Part shown: one piece after another, positions 22,213-31,548 of the stretch
Layout: every line of letters begins with the position of its first letter
How positions within the stretch are numbered: the first letter of the stretch is position 1
NCBI GenBank assembly: GCA_044463125.1
Contig: JBIQMS010000010.1
Coordinates: 1 to 64,000, forward strand
DNA length: 64,000 nt
Direction: 5' to 3'
From: CAYMZZ01 sp044463125
GTDB lineage: Bacteria > Bacteroidota > Bacteroidia > Chitinophagales > Chitinophagaceae
The notes under the pieces: generated by a model
Told to the model about the DNA's origin: nothing
Seen by the model: the letters and a program-made list of their open reading frames with translations, nothing else
Database searches by the model: none
Made by a program: the position numbers and the translations under genes

Positions 22213-24414
22213 ATGATAGCGACCCTGAAATATTGTTTGCTGGGCCTTGGGCTGCTGGGCTGCGCCCTGCTTTCGGATGCGCAAATGGATACTTCAAAGC
22301 TCGGAGAACTGAAGCCTCCAAAAAACCGGGAACTTTTCCACGACTATATCGACCGTGAACAAAGCCAGCTCCTCGCCTCGGATGGTAAGGCTGATCTGCT
22401 TTTCGCGGTATCGAAGAACGAAGAAATCAACCTCCTGCTTACCCGTGTGGTTACCCGCCGTATCGATATTTTTCAATGGGACACCGAAGCCGATAGCGCG
22501 CTCGATCACCGAATGAAGGTAAACTATCTCTCGGGTATGTCGAACCTGCTGCGCTATGTGCGGCAAAACTGGCCGGGCAAAACGGTGAATCCGCTCAAGC
22601 TGGAATCCATCATAGATGCTTACCTGCAATGCCTGGAATTGGATAAGCAGGAGCAGAGTATTGAACCCGTTATTCGCTCCCTGGCTTATGATGAGGCCGC
22701 CGCGGTGATGGCGGCGGATAATTTCGGCCGCAACCCCGGGTATCGCGAGGCCAAGGACCTTTTGGTATTGAAATATTGCCTGCTGCACCCCTCGGAAACA
22801 CTTTATACCCTGAAGCAAAATCCCGATGTGCCTTTTGCCGATAGCCTGGTGAAGCTGGTGGCCCGCAGGTTTCCCTCCCAATTGTACACTTATGCACAAG
22901 CCAGTAATAAGCTGGGCACGATCATCCGCAATATCAAAGACGATCCCTTTGTAGAAGCCGTGGCCCGTATGAGCCGTAGCAAAAGCGGACAACAATATTT
23001 TCCTTTTCTGGATAATATCGTAAAGGGCAAACTGACCCTGGAAGATATTGACCGGACGGAGAAAGATTCGGTTCAATATTTCCGGCTGCTGGTCAATACC
23101 CGGCTGGATTATGTAGACCGTATGCTGCGGGGCGATACCGCCTATGCGCACCAAGATCTGCTGAACCGCTTACAGAAAAAAGCCAGGGATGTATTTGTTA
23201 CCACCATCAATGGCCTGCACAATGAACCCGATGCCGTGCGCTTCCGCTGCATTCAGAACCTGACGGCTGAAGAGTTGTATTACCTCGCCGTATTGTCCGA
23301 TGGTTTGATCTATACCTCCAGCTATACCAATGGCGTCTACCCGCTCATGATGCGCAAGATTAATCAGCGGGGCGATTCACTGCTGCTGAGCCTGCGTTTT
23401 GATCATTACCGAAAATTCATCAGTCAGGCGGCTGCTTATAATACTTTGGGAAATTTTCTATCCAGCTTTCCCAGCCATGGCGATGCAACCGACCTGATGA
23501 AGGCTTTTGTGGGCAACCTCGAAAAAACAGAGGGTCTCGAAGATGGGGTGGATGTGGCCGACTCCTACGCAAGTATTGTGGAAGCCAACCCCAGGTTGGC
23601 CAGCGAAGTGCTGGACCTGGTGCAAAGAAACTATATCCGCAATGTTGAACAAAACAACAATAAGGGTATTGTTATCTACAACATCCTCAATAAACTATTC
23701 CTGAGCGCGGATTCGACCAAGCAGGTTGACCTAACCAGTGAGCTGGGTATTCCGCCTGTGTACAATGTGCCTTTTGAATCCTTGCTCAATGATAAAGGGG
23801 AAGTGATAGCGCAGGTTTTCTTTTATGGTGATGAGGATGGAAGGGCCATCTTCAATGGGTTTCAGAATATGTTCCCTGCCAGTAACTGGAGCATCGACCG
23901 GAGTCACCCGCAGTGGATCAGCATCCGCAGTACCAGGGGCAAACCGGTGATCATTTATGCCAACCGTCCCCTGCCGGAAGAAACCGGCGAAGACGACCGG
24001 GCACAGCAGGCCCTGGGGGCGTTTTTGGAGAAGAATAAGATCTATCCTACGGTTACCATTCACCGCGGACACAGCTATTTTGCGGAAAGCACCATTCAGT
24101 ATATGTCTACCCATTCCAAAGTGGTTTTCATGGGTAGCTGTGGCGGCTTTCACCTGATCGATCATATCCTTCAAAAATCCAGCGACGCGCATATCATCGC
24201 CTCCAAACAAATAGGCAAAACCGCCATCAACAAACCGTTCTTCCAATTACTGACCGAAAAGTTGCGCAATGGCAGTAATATTGACTGGATTCCTTTTTGG
24301 AAAGAATTTAAGAGCAGCGCCAGGGTAGAGGGTTTTGAAGATTATATCCCACCCTACAAAAACCTCGGAGCGATTTTTATTAAGGCGTATAAGAGGGAGA
24401 TGGGGGAGGAGTGA
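22213..24414 (+). CDS. Large exported protein with a possible His/Cys (caspase-like) peptidase domain
   Basis: 733 residues with an N-terminal signal sequence (a LLGC lipobox at residue 17 or signal peptidase I cleavage after SDAQ). Residues about 30-500 are helical and unrecognised. Near the C-terminus IYPTVTIHRGHSYF (His617/His620) and VVFMGSCGGFHLID (Cys643) are placed like the His and Cys of clan CD peptidases (caspase, gingipain, CHAT). The order His-then-Cys and the small residues round the Cys fit; the usual His-Gly is Gly-His here. Activity is inference. Probably monocistronic, divergent from the response regulator. Confidence 0.7.
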   Translation: MIATLKYCLLGLGLLGCALLSDAQMDTSKLGELKPPKNRELFHDYIDREQSQLLASDGKADLLFAVSKNEEINLLLTRVVTRRIDIFQWDTEADSALDHRMKVNYLSGMSNLLRYVRQNWPGKTVNPLKLESIIDAYLQCLELDKQEQSIEPVIRSLAYDEAAAVMAADNFGRNPGYREAKDLLVLKYCLLHPSETLYTLKQNPDVPFADSLVKLVARRFPSQLYTYAQASNKLGTIIRNIKDDPFVEAVARMSRSKSGQQYFPFLDNIVKGKLTLEDIDRTEKDSVQYFRLLVNTRLDYVDRMLRGDTAYAHQDLLNRLQKKARDVFVTTINGLHNEPDAVRFRCIQNLTAEELYYLAVLSDGLIYTSSYTNGVYPLMMRKINQRGDSLLLSLRFDHYRKFISQAAAYNTLGNFLSSFPSHGDATDLMKAFVGNLEKTEGLEDGVDVADSYASIVEANPRLASEVLDLVQRNYIRNVEQNNNKGIVIYNILNKLFLSADSTKQVDLTSELGIPPVYNVPFESLLNDKGEVIAQVFFYGDEDGRAIFNGFQNMFPASNWSIDRSHPQWISIRSTRGKPVIIYANRPLPEETGEDDRAQQALGAFLEKNKIYPTVTIHRGHSYFAESTIQYMSTHSKVVFMGSCGGFHLIDHILQKSSDAHIIASKQIGKTAINKPFFQLLTEKLRNGSNIDWIPFWKEFKSSARVEGFEDYIPPYKNLGAIFIKAYKREMGEE

Positions 24415-24664
24415 TACGTTGTACGTATTACGTTTTACGTATTACGTTGTACGTTGTACGTCTTCTGTATGGAGTGTCGATTTTATTTTATTGATAAAGA
24501 TTAGAAATTTGTTTCTATGATACTGGATTGATGGGTTCAGGTATAACAAGTTCACTTGAATGCCACTAAAAAACGCCACAATACACCATTCCTTAACAAT
24601 CGAACAAAAACGTAAAACGTATTACCTAAAACGTATTACGTAAAACGTACAACGTAAAACGTAG
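24415..24664. repeat. Inverted ACGTATTACGT arrays before the ABC exporter
   Basis: Runs of TACGTTGTACGTATTACGTT words (24415-24462) and their complement ACGTAAAACGTATTACCTAA (24610-24664) bracket an AT-rich centre without a gene. The second run ends five bases before the TTG start of the exporter. Confidence 0.7.
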
Positions 24665-24669
24665 AACTC

Positions 24670-26430
24670 TTGTCCGCTTCGCCTAACAAATTCAACCTCT
24701 CCGTTCTTCGCCGGGTTTTTGGCTACGCGGCTCCTTACAAGAAAAAATTCTATCTCTCTTTAACGCTGGCCGTCCTGCTGGCTTTTTTAACGCCTGTGAG
24801 GCCTTACCTGATACAGGTAACGGTAAACGATTATGTAGCTAACTCGGTAGAGCGGATGGTGATCAATATTACGCTGATTCAGATTGGCCTGATACTGGTG
24901 GAAACTGCGATGCGCTTTTGGTTTTCCTATACCACGGCCTGGCTGGGCCAGTCTGTTGTGCGCGACATGCGGGTAGCCGTTTATCGAAAAATTCTTCGAC
25001 TCAACCTCAGCCAGTTCGACCGCACGCCTATTGGTACCCTCACCACGCGCACCATCAATGATATTGAAAGCATCAATGATATTTTTGCCGATGGGCTGGT
25101 ACCCATTATTGCCGATTTGTTGTCGATTGTTTGTGTACTGAGCGTGATGGTTTATATTGATCCTGTGCTTACGCTGGTGGCGTTGATTCCTTTTCCCATC
25201 ATTATTATCGCTACTTATTATTTTAAGGAAAGCATCAACCGCTCATTCTTTAAAGTAAGGAATGCGGTGGCCGCGCTGAATGCTTTTGTGCAGGAACATC
25301 TTACCGGGATGCAGGTGGTGCAATCCTTTTCGGCCGAAGAGCGGGAAATGAATAAGTTTAAAAAGATCAACCAGGCCCACCGTCACGCCAATATCCGGGC
25401 GATCTTTGCCTATTCGGTTTTCTTTCCGATAGTGGAAATTGTGCTGGCGCTCTCTACCGGATTGATTGTGTGGTGGGCGGCCAAAGAGGCGCTCAACCTG
25501 CAGGTGAGCCAGCAGGGTACGGTTATTTCCTTTATCCTTTTCCTAAACCTGCTTTTCCGTCCGCTGCGGATCATCGCCGATAAGTTTAATGTAGTGCAGA
25601 TGGGGGTGGTGGCCAGCGAGCGTGTATTCAAAGTGCTCGATAATCCCGATTTTATCGCGGAGCCATCTGCAGCCCCCTTGCTGCCCGCCGGCCCGGTGAA
25701 GGGCAAGGTGGAATTTGACGAGGTGAGCTTTGCCTATACGGGCGAGCAGTATGTTTTACGCGACATCAGCTTCCGGATTGAGCCGGGCGAAACCGTAGCC
25801 ATCGTGGGGCATACGGGAAGCGGCAAAACCACGATCATCAGTTTGCTCAACCGGCTTTATCATATTCAGAAGGGGAGCATCCGGATTGATGACCGGGATA
25901 TCCGCGATTATGATCTGGGTTATTTGCGTAGCCAGACCGGTGTGGTGCTGCAGGATGTATTTCTTTTTTCAGGTTCGGTGCTCGATAATATTACCCTGCG
26001 CAACCAGGATATACCTTTTGAAAAAGTGGAAGAAGCCGCCCGCCTGATCGGGATGCACGATTTCATCATGCAGCTACCCGGTGGATATCATTATAATGTA
26101 ATGGAACGGGGCGCCACCCTTTCGCTGGGGCAGCGGCAACTGATCTCCTTTATCCGTGCGCTCCTCTATAATCCCGCTATTCTGATTCTCGACGAAGCCA
26201 CATCGTCCGTTGACACCGAAAGCGAGCAACTGATTCAGCATGCCATCGACACCCTGATCGAGGGCCGCACATCCATCGTTATCGCCCACCGGCTCTCCAC
26301 CATCCGCAAGGCGGATAAAATAGTTGTCATGGATAAAGGGCGTATCCGCGAAATGGGCTCCCATGAAGAGCTGCTGGAGCAGAAAGGCTATTATGCGCAG
26401 TTGCATGAAATGCAGTTTGATACCGCGTGA
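24670..26430 (+). CDS. ABC exporter, fused permease and ATPase (MsbA-like)
   Basis: 586 residues. Six transmembrane helices in the first about 310 residues. The ATPase domain has Walker A GHTGSGKT (about 380-387), signature TLSLGQRQL (about 483), Walker B LILDEATSSVD and switch IAHRLSTI. It forms homodimers or heterodimers exporting lipids or drugs from the inner membrane; the substrate cannot be told. The start is a TTG directly behind a repeat run; the next in-frame Met would remove the first transmembrane helix, so the TTG is retained. Confidence 0.9.
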   Translation: MSASPNKFNLSVLRRVFGYAAPYKKKFYLSLTLAVLLAFLTPVRPYLIQVTVNDYVANSVERMVINITLIQIGLILVETAMRFWFSYTTAWLGQSVVRDMRVAVYRKILRLNLSQFDRTPIGTLTTRTINDIESINDIFADGLVPIIADLLSIVCVLSVMVYIDPVLTLVALIPFPIIIIATYYFKESINRSFFKVRNAVAALNAFVQEHLTGMQVVQSFSAEEREMNKFKKINQAHRHANIRAIFAYSVFFPIVEIVLALSTGLIVWWAAKEALNLQVSQQGTVISFILFLNLLFRPLRIIADKFNVVQMGVVASERVFKVLDNPDFIAEPSAAPLLPAGPVKGKVEFDEVSFAYTGEQYVLRDISFRIEPGETVAIVGHTGSGKTTIISLLNRLYHIQKGSIRIDDRDIRDYDLGYLRSQTGVVLQDVFLFSGSVLDNITLRNQDIPFEKVEEAARLIGMHDFIMQLPGGYHYNVMERGATLSLGQRQLISFIRALLYNPAILILDEATSSVDTESEQLIQHAIDTLIEGRTSIVIAHRLSTIRKADKIVVMDKGRIREMGSHEELLEQKGYYAQLHEMQFDTA

Positions 26431-26464
26431 GTAGGGAGTAGGAAGTAGATAGTAGGTAGTAGAA
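26430..26464. repeat. GTAGGAAGTAGG word run
   Basis: GTAGGGAGTAGGAAGTAGATAG words follow the exporter stop. The same words occur at 60584-60630. Confidence 0.6.
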
Positions 26465-26514
26465 ATAAGGGTCGTTGGCGTAAAGAATAGAACTTCAATT
26501 GGTAATATCAGTCT

Positions 26515-26668
26515 GCGGCGCAATCCCGCCGCGCCATAGGCGCGGGTTGTTGGTAGACGTGAATCATGTTGCGCAAACCCGCCCCGCCGCGCCGAAGGCG
26601 CGGGTTATCGGTAGACGTGAATCATGTTGCGCAAACCCGCCCCGCCGCGCCGAAGGTGCGGGTTATCG
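26515..26668. repeat. Tandem 58-bp GC-rich repeat, about 2.7 copies
   Basis: The unit contains AAACCCGCCCCGCCGCGCC, GCGGGTTATCGGTAGACG and TGAATCATGTTGCGC. The first copy is shorter and the last is partial. Each unit carries its own inverted arms (AACCCGC / GCGGGTT). The GC content stands out from the AT-rich surroundings. No spacers of CRISPR type are present and no gene is visible. Confidence 0.85.
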
Positions 26669-26696
26669 GTAAACTGTGAATTGAATATTTTTTTGA

Positions 26697-26874
26697 GAAA
26701 AAATCTGCGCAAATCTGCGCTGCAATCTGCGCAAATCTGCGGGAAAACTCTCCTGAACACTGAAGCTGTTTAAAGTGCTGAAGTATTTCCCGCAGATTTT
26801 CGCAGATTTTTCCGCTGATGAGCGCAGATAAATGTCTACTGTTATGAAGTGTCAAATTTTTTTTGGACGCGACA
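26697..26874. repeat. Dispersed hairpin element, copy 2
   Basis: AATCTGCGCAAATCTGCG words, core GCGGGAAAACTCTCCTGAAC, then CTGTTTAAAGTGCTGAAG, TTTCCCGCAGATTTTCGC and a tail GTGTCAAATTTTTTTTGG. Core and tail match the copy at 46490-46637. The element lies just upstream of the ATP synthase promoter. From 26875 to 27062 I see no gene. Confidence 0.8.
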
Positions 26875-27062
26875 TTCACCACTAACAACGAACGCATTAT
26901 CAGCGCCTTATCAACAAAAATGTCACCCACCCTCCGAAGGATCCGAAGACTTGCTCCGCCTTTAGCGAATCCGGGATTTGAAAAGCGGCGATGCTTCCGA
27001 AAAAAAATCCTGAGTTTAGCGCAAAAAGAATTCTTCCATTCTGTTTTTCATTTACGCACCCT

Positions 27063-27070
27063 TATCTTTG
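27063..27070 (+). promoter_or_regulatory. -7 promoter element of the ATP synthase operon
   Basis: TATCTTTG is a full TAnnTTTG match, 20 bp before the ATG at 27091. It lies inside the longest possible frame and so supports the downstream start. Confidence 0.65.
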
Positions 27071-27090
27071 CGCCAAATTTCAGGAAGAAT

Positions 27091-28308
27091 ATGCATTGCG
27101 GACGCCTCAAATCCTTTACCATAGCGGTTTTCAGCCTGTTTTTCATTGTTTTGGCCCTGCCCTTTACCGGCCTGGCTCAGCATGAAGGGCAGCACGATGC
27201 CCCGCATGGTCAGGAAGCCGGCCACGAAGCCGCCGAAAAGGAAGGCTTCAACGCCACCGAGGTGATCTTTGGCCACGTATTAAATGGCCACGAATTTCAT
27301 TTTATGGATATTACCGGCGACGATGGCGTAAAGCACCCGGTTTCCATTCCGCTGCCGATCATCATCTATAGCCCTGAAAAAGGTTTCAGCACTTTCATGT
27401 CCTCCAAATTCAAGCATGGACATGAAGATCATGAAGGCTACCGCCTGCTGACGGCTGAAAGCATTGAGCACCTCGGCCTCGACCCCAAGAAGTATAATCC
27501 TGAAGATATTGTAGCGGTAAATGCCAGCGGCCAGATCGATGAATCTGTTACCGTTTACGATCTTTCGCTCACCCGTAATGTGGTGCAGATGCTGCTGGCC
27601 CTCACCATCTTTACCATCATCATGCTCCGCATCGCGAAGCGGTACAAGTCGGGTGTGGGTGTACGCACCGCTCCCAAGGGTTCGCAAAGCCTGCTGGAGC
27701 CCATCATCACTTTCGTGGATGATCAGGTGGTAAAACCCAGCCTGGGTCATAAGTCCGACAAATACCTGCCCTTCCTGCTCACGATCTTCTTCTTCATTCT
27801 TGTCAACAATATTTTTGGCCTGATCCCCGGATCGGCCAATGTTACCGGCAATATTGCCTTCACCATGGTATTGGGTGCCATTGCCTTTATCGCCATCCTG
27901 TTTAGCAGCAACAAGCATTTCTGGGGTCATATCTTCAATCCTCCGGGTGTACCTTTCCTTGTAAAGTACCTCATCCTGGTTCCTGTGGAGTTCCTGGGCA
28001 TCTTTATCAAGCCCTTCGCCCTTATCATTCGTTTGTTTGCCAACATGCTGGCGGGTCATATCATCATTATCTGTTTGATTTCGCTGATCTTCATCTTTGG
28101 TCAACTGGCACCTGTAGCCGGCTGGAGTGCTTCACCGCTGGCGGTAGGGTTTACCATATTTATTTATTTCATCGAAGTGTTGGTAGCATTCCTGCAGGCT
28201 TTCATCTTTACCATGCTGGCGGCCGTATTTATTGGCCAGGCTATGGAAGGCGACCATCATCATGAGGAAGCACATGGGCATGAAGGGCACGAACCGGCTA
28301 TCGTTTAA
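27091..28308 (+). CDS. atpB: F-type ATP synthase subunit a
   Basis: 405 residues from ATG 27091. A cleavable signal peptide (ending LTGLAQ-type) and a His-rich N-terminal extension precede the subunit a core. The core contains LIIRLFANMLAGHIIIICLI with the essential Arg of the proton path, and a C-terminal FIYFIEVLVAFLQAFIFTMLAAVFI. A second His-rich tail (GDHHHEEAHGHEGHE) follows. It forms the stator half-channels of the inner-membrane proton turbine. First gene of atpB-E-F-H-A. The N-terminal extension is usual for Bacteroidota subunit a. Confidence 0.95.
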   Translation: MHCGRLKSFTIAVFSLFFIVLALPFTGLAQHEGQHDAPHGQEAGHEAAEKEGFNATEVIFGHVLNGHEFHFMDITGDDGVKHPVSIPLPIIIYSPEKGFSTFMSSKFKHGHEDHEGYRLLTAESIEHLGLDPKKYNPEDIVAVNASGQIDESVTVYDLSLTRNVVQMLLALTIFTIIMLRIAKRYKSGVGVRTAPKGSQSLLEPIITFVDDQVVKPSLGHKSDKYLPFLLTIFFFILVNNIFGLIPGSANVTGNIAFTMVLGAIAFIAILFSSNKHFWGHIFNPPGVPFLVKYLILVPVEFLGIFIKPFALIIRLFANMLAGHIIIICLISLIFIFGQLAPVAGWSASPLAVGFTIFIYFIEVLVAFLQAFIFTMLAAVFIGQAMEGDHHHEEAHGHEGHEPAIV

Positions 28309-28335
28309 TTTTTATTCAATTATAAAACAAGCAAC

Positions 28336-28572
28336 ATGGATTTATTTCTGTTAGAGGGTATCGCGAACCTTGGTGGCGCAATCGGTGCCGGACTGGCTGC
28401 AATTGGAGCTGGTGTGGGTATCGGCCAGATTGGTAAAGGCGCTGTAGAAGCCATTTCGCGTCAGCCCGAAGCGGCAAACGACATCCGAAGCAACATGATC
28501 CTGAGTGCGGCCCTCGTAGAAGGTGCGGCGCTGTTTGCGATCATCGTAGGCTTCCTGGCCATGGTTCTCTAA
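28336..28572 (+). CDS. atpE: F-type ATP synthase subunit c
   Basis: 78 residues forming a two-helix hairpin: GAIGAGLAAIGAGVGIGQIGKGAVE, polar loop SRQPEA, and second helix ALVEGAALFAIIVGFLAMVL with the proton-binding Glu in VEGAALF. It assembles into the c-ring. No sodium-type extra ligands are evident in helix 1. It lies 27 bp behind atpB and is followed by a hairpin and repeats before atpF. Confidence 0.95.
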   Translation: MDLFLLEGIANLGGAIGAGLAAIGAGVGIGQIGKGAVEAISRQPEAANDIRSNMILSAALVEGAALFAIIVGFLAMVL

Positions 28573-28583
28573 TCGTGGACAGA

Positions 28584-28752
28584 AAAACGACTGCATCCGA
28601 AGCACAGGGCGGAGGATGCAGTGGTTTTCACGTTTTACGTAGTACGTATTACGTAATACGTGGAATTAAAAATTGAAATGAAACGAATAGAATTTGCGTA
28701 ACGCAAAATCAACCCTGATAAAAACGTATTACGTAATACGTAAGACGTACAA
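28584..28752 (+). repeat. Hairpin and inverted ACGTATTACGT words inside the ATP synthase operon
   Basis: Stem ACTGCATCC (28590-28598) / GGATGCAGT (28614-28622), extended by AAAAC / GTTTT, follows atpE. ACGTAGTACGTATTACGT words (28633-28660) are then mirrored at 28724-28752, just before atpF. These could trim or partly terminate the message after atpE, raising subunit c dosage (inference). Confidence 0.75.
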
Positions 28753-28762
28753 CATTTAAGAA

Positions 28763-29257
28763 ATGAAACTCTTAACCCCCGAATTCGGTCTCCTCATCTG
28801 GACACTCCTGGCCTTCCTGGTGGTGTTTTTTATTCTGGGCAAATTCGCTTTCCCTGCCATTGTGAAGGGACTGCGCGACCGCGAGAAGAGCATCAGCGAC
28901 AGCCTGGAAATGGCAGAAAAAGTGAAAGCTGAAATGGCGCAGATGAAAAGTGAGAATGAAGCCCTCCTGGCCAAAGCCAATGAGGAGAGAGCGCAACTGC
29001 TGAAAGATGCCCGCGAAACCCGCGACCGCATCGTAAACGAAGCCCGTGAGCAGGCCAAAGTAGAGGCGAACAAAATCATCACCGAAGCACAGGCTGCTAT
29101 CAACGCACAAAAAATGGCGGCCATCACCGAAGTGAAGAACCAGGTTGGTAAACTGGTGATTGAAGTAAGCGAAAAAGTATTGCGTCGCGAATTGTCGGCC
29201 AAAGAAAGCCAGGAAGCGCATATCAAGAGCCTGGTAGAAGAAGTTAAAATGAACTGA
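28763..29257 (+). CDS. atpF: F-type ATP synthase subunit b
   Basis: 164 residues: one N-terminal transmembrane helix (about 9-30, LIWTLLAFLVVFFILGKFA) followed by a long charged coiled coil ending in the delta-binding region. It forms the peripheral stalk. It lies 2 bp before atpH, so translation of the two is likely coupled. Confidence 0.94.
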   Translation: MKLLTPEFGLLIWTLLAFLVVFFILGKFAFPAIVKGLRDREKSISDSLEMAEKVKAEMAQMKSENEALLAKANEERAQLLKDARETRDRIVNEAREQAKVEANKIITEAQAAINAQKMAAITEVKNQVGKLVIEVSEKVLRRELSAKESQEAHIKSLVEEVKMN

Positions 29258-29259
29258 TC

Positions 29260-29823
29260 ATGCCCAACCCACGTATTGCCACACGCTACGCAAAATCACT
29301 GATCGGCCTTGCCATTGAAAGGGGCGAGCTGGAGAAAGTGTATAGCGACATGATCTGGCTGAGAGATGTTTGCAAAAGCAACCGCGATTTCGTGAACCTG
29401 CTGCGTAGCCCTATCATCAAGGCCGATACCAAGCAGAAAATTATGGAAGCGGTAACGGCTGGCCGACTAAGCGAACTCACGCAGTCATTCAACCGGCTGC
29501 TGATCAGCAAAAGTCGTGAGATGCATTTGCCCGAAATCGCGAATGCAGCTATCGCACAATATAAGGAACACAAGAATATCCATACCGTAAAGCTGACAAC
29601 CGCCACGCCCATCAGCGATGCCGTTCGCAATAGCATTGTAGCGCAAGTGCGTCAGTCAGCCGGTTATGAAAAGATTGAGCTGGAAGAAAAGCAGGATCCT
29701 TCCCTGATCGGAGGCTTTGTGTTGCAGATAGGCGACAGGCTGGTGGATGCGAGCATTGCTTATGATTTGAAGGCGATAGCGAAGCAGTTTGAGAATAATG
29801 ATTTTGTTTACAAAATCAGGTGA
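29260..29823 (+). CDS. atpH: F-type ATP synthase subunit delta
   Basis: 187 residues of the delta/OSCP family. N-terminal RIATRYAKSLIGLAIERGEL and C-terminal IELEEKQDPSLIGGFVLQIGDRLVDASI are diagnostic. It links the peripheral stalk to the alpha-beta head. It follows atpF directly and is separated from atpA by a 145-bp repeat gap. Confidence 0.94.
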   Translation: MPNPRIATRYAKSLIGLAIERGELEKVYSDMIWLRDVCKSNRDFVNLLRSPIIKADTKQKIMEAVTAGRLSELTQSFNRLLISKSREMHLPEIANAAIAQYKEHKNIHTVKLTTATPISDAVRNSIVAQVRQSAGYEKIELEEKQDPSLIGGFVLQIGDRLVDASIAYDLKAIAKQFENNDFVYKIR

Positions 29824-29960
29824 TACGTATTACGTAGTACGTATTACGTTATACGTATTACGTAGTATAGAATGAAAGAGAAACAATAAAAGTTTGGAAT
29901 AAATAAGTCGTATTACATTTTGCTGAAAAAACGTAGAACGTAATACGTACAACGTAAAAC
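29824..29960. repeat. Inverted ACGTATTACGT words between atpH and atpA
   Basis: TACGTATTACGTAGTACGTA words (29822-29867) are mirrored by ACGTAGAACGTAATACGTAC (29930-29958). A hairpin here would separate the atpBEFH part of the message from atpA. Confidence 0.7.
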
Positions 29961-29968
29961 ATAACAAT

Positions 29969-31546
29969 ATGTCAGAAATTAAACCCGATGAAATAAGTGC
30001 CATATTGCGTCAGCAGTTGAGCAATTTCAATGCAAGCGCCGACCTGGAAGAGGTGGGCACGGTGCTGCAGGTGGGCGATGGTATTGCCCGTGTATATGGT
30101 TTGGGTAATGTGCGCTATGGTGAGCTGGTGGAGTTTGAGAATGGTGTGCGCGCCATTGCACTGAACCTGGAAGAAGACAACGTGGGTGTGGTACTCATGG
30201 GTGAAAGTGGCGACATTAAGGAAGGTGCCAAAGTGCGCCGTACCGGCCAGATCGCTTCTATTAAAGTAGGCGAAGGCATGGTAGGCCGCGTGGTGAATAC
30301 CCTCGGTGAGCCCATCGATGGTAAAGGACCTATTACTGGTGAGCGCTACGAAATGCCGCTTGAAAGAAAAGCCCCGGGTGTAATCTTCCGCGAGCCGGTA
30401 AAAGAACCTCTGCAAACCGGTATCAAAGCCATCGATGCCATGATCCCCATTGGTCGTGGACAGCGTGAGCTGATCATCGGTGACCGCCAGACGGGTAAGA
30501 CGGCTATCGCCATCGATACCATCATCAACCAGCGCGAATTCTTCGCAGCAGGCAACCCTGTATATTGTATATATGTAGCCATCGGGCAGAAAGCATCTAC
30601 CATCGCTGGTGTGATGAAGACCCTGCAGGACAATGGCGCCATGGACTATACCATCATCGTAGCTGCTTCGGCTTCGGATCCTGCTCCTTTGCAGTTCTAT
30701 GCTCCCTTTGCCGGCGCCGCCATTGGTGAATTCTTCCGCGATACCGGACGTCCCGCTCTGATCATTTATGATGATCTGTCGAAACAAGCCGTAGCTTATC
30801 GCGAGGTATCGCTGCTGCTGCGTCGTCCTCCGGGTCGTGAAGCCTATCCCGGTGACGTATTCTATCTGCACAGTCGCCTGCTGGAACGCGCCGCGAAAGT
30901 GATCAACAACGATGAGATCGTGAAGAATATGAACGATCTGCCGGATTCCATCCGTCACCTGGTAAAAGGTGGTGGTTCATTGACCGCCCTGCCAATCATT
31001 GAAACCCAGGCAGGTGACGTATCGGCTTATATCCCCACCAACGTAATCTCCATTACGGATGGACAGATATTCCTGGAATCGAACCTCTTCCTCTCCGGTA
31101 TCCGTCCCGCCATCAACGTGGGTATCTCCGTAAGCCGTGTGGGTGGTAACGCGCAGATCAAGTCGATGAAGAAAGTTGCCGGTACCCTGAAACTGGATCA
31201 GGCCCTTTACCGCGAGCTGGAAGCGTTCTCGAAATTCGGTGGTGACCTGGATGCGGCTACCAAGAACGTAATCGACAAAGGTGCCCGTAACGTGGAAGTG
31301 CTGAAGCAACCTCAGTACACGCCCTTCAGCGTGGAAAAGCAGGTAGCCATCATCTACCTCGGTACCAACGGATACCTGAAAGAAGTAGCGGTGAAGCGCG
31401 TGAAGGAGTTTGAAGAGCATTTCCTGATGGAAATGGAAAACAAACTGCCGGATGTGCTGGCACAGTTCAAGAAAGGAAATCTTCCCGACGACGGACTCAA
31501 GAAAATGGTGGAACTCGCGCAATCGATCATTCCCCAATACAAATGA
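29969..31546 (+). CDS. atpA: F-type ATP synthase subunit alpha
   Basis: 525 residues. Beta-barrel N-terminus, P-loop GDRQTGKTAIAID, YDDLSKQAVAYREVSLLLRRPPGREAYPGDVFYLHSRLLERAA, and the alpha-type GISVSRVGG region. It is the non-catalytic nucleotide-binding subunit of the F1 head. A strong terminator follows 3 bp after the stop. The expected gamma gene (atpG) is not behind it, nor elsewhere in the window. Confidence 0.97.
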   Translation: MSEIKPDEISAILRQQLSNFNASADLEEVGTVLQVGDGIARVYGLGNVRYGELVEFENGVRAIALNLEEDNVGVVLMGESGDIKEGAKVRRTGQIASIKVGEGMVGRVVNTLGEPIDGKGPITGERYEMPLERKAPGVIFREPVKEPLQTGIKAIDAMIPIGRGQRELIIGDRQTGKTAIAIDTIINQREFFAAGNPVYCIYVAIGQKASTIAGVMKTLQDNGAMDYTIIVAASASDPAPLQFYAPFAGAAIGEFFRDTGRPALIIYDDLSKQAVAYREVSLLLRRPPGREAYPGDVFYLHSRLLERAAKVINNDEIVKNMNDLPDSIRHLVKGGGSLTALPIIETQAGDVSAYIPTNVISITDGQIFLESNLFLSGIRPAINVGISVSRVGGNAQIKSMKKVAGTLKLDQALYRELEAFSKFGGDLDAATKNVIDKGARNVEVLKQPQYTPFSVEKQVAIIYLGTNGYLKEVAVKRVKEFEEHFLMEMENKLPDVLAQFKKGNLPDDGLKKMVELAQSIIPQYK

Positions 31547-31548
31547 TA

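Noticed and set aside
26515..26668. Tandem repeat as a CRISPR array
   Set aside because: Units follow each other without variable spacers, differ internally, and no cas gene is near.
26863..27090. N-terminal extension of ATP synthase subunit a to 26863
   Set aside because: It would include a promoter -7 element and precede a normal signal peptide; the ATG at 27091 is the family start.
29972..30958. Long minus-strand frame opposite atpA (328 codons), and similar long frames opposite metH, rpsB and the TonB receptors
   Set aside because: They are shadows of strongly coding plus-strand or minus-strand genes, have no domain or signal, and their composition follows the codon bias of the real gene.
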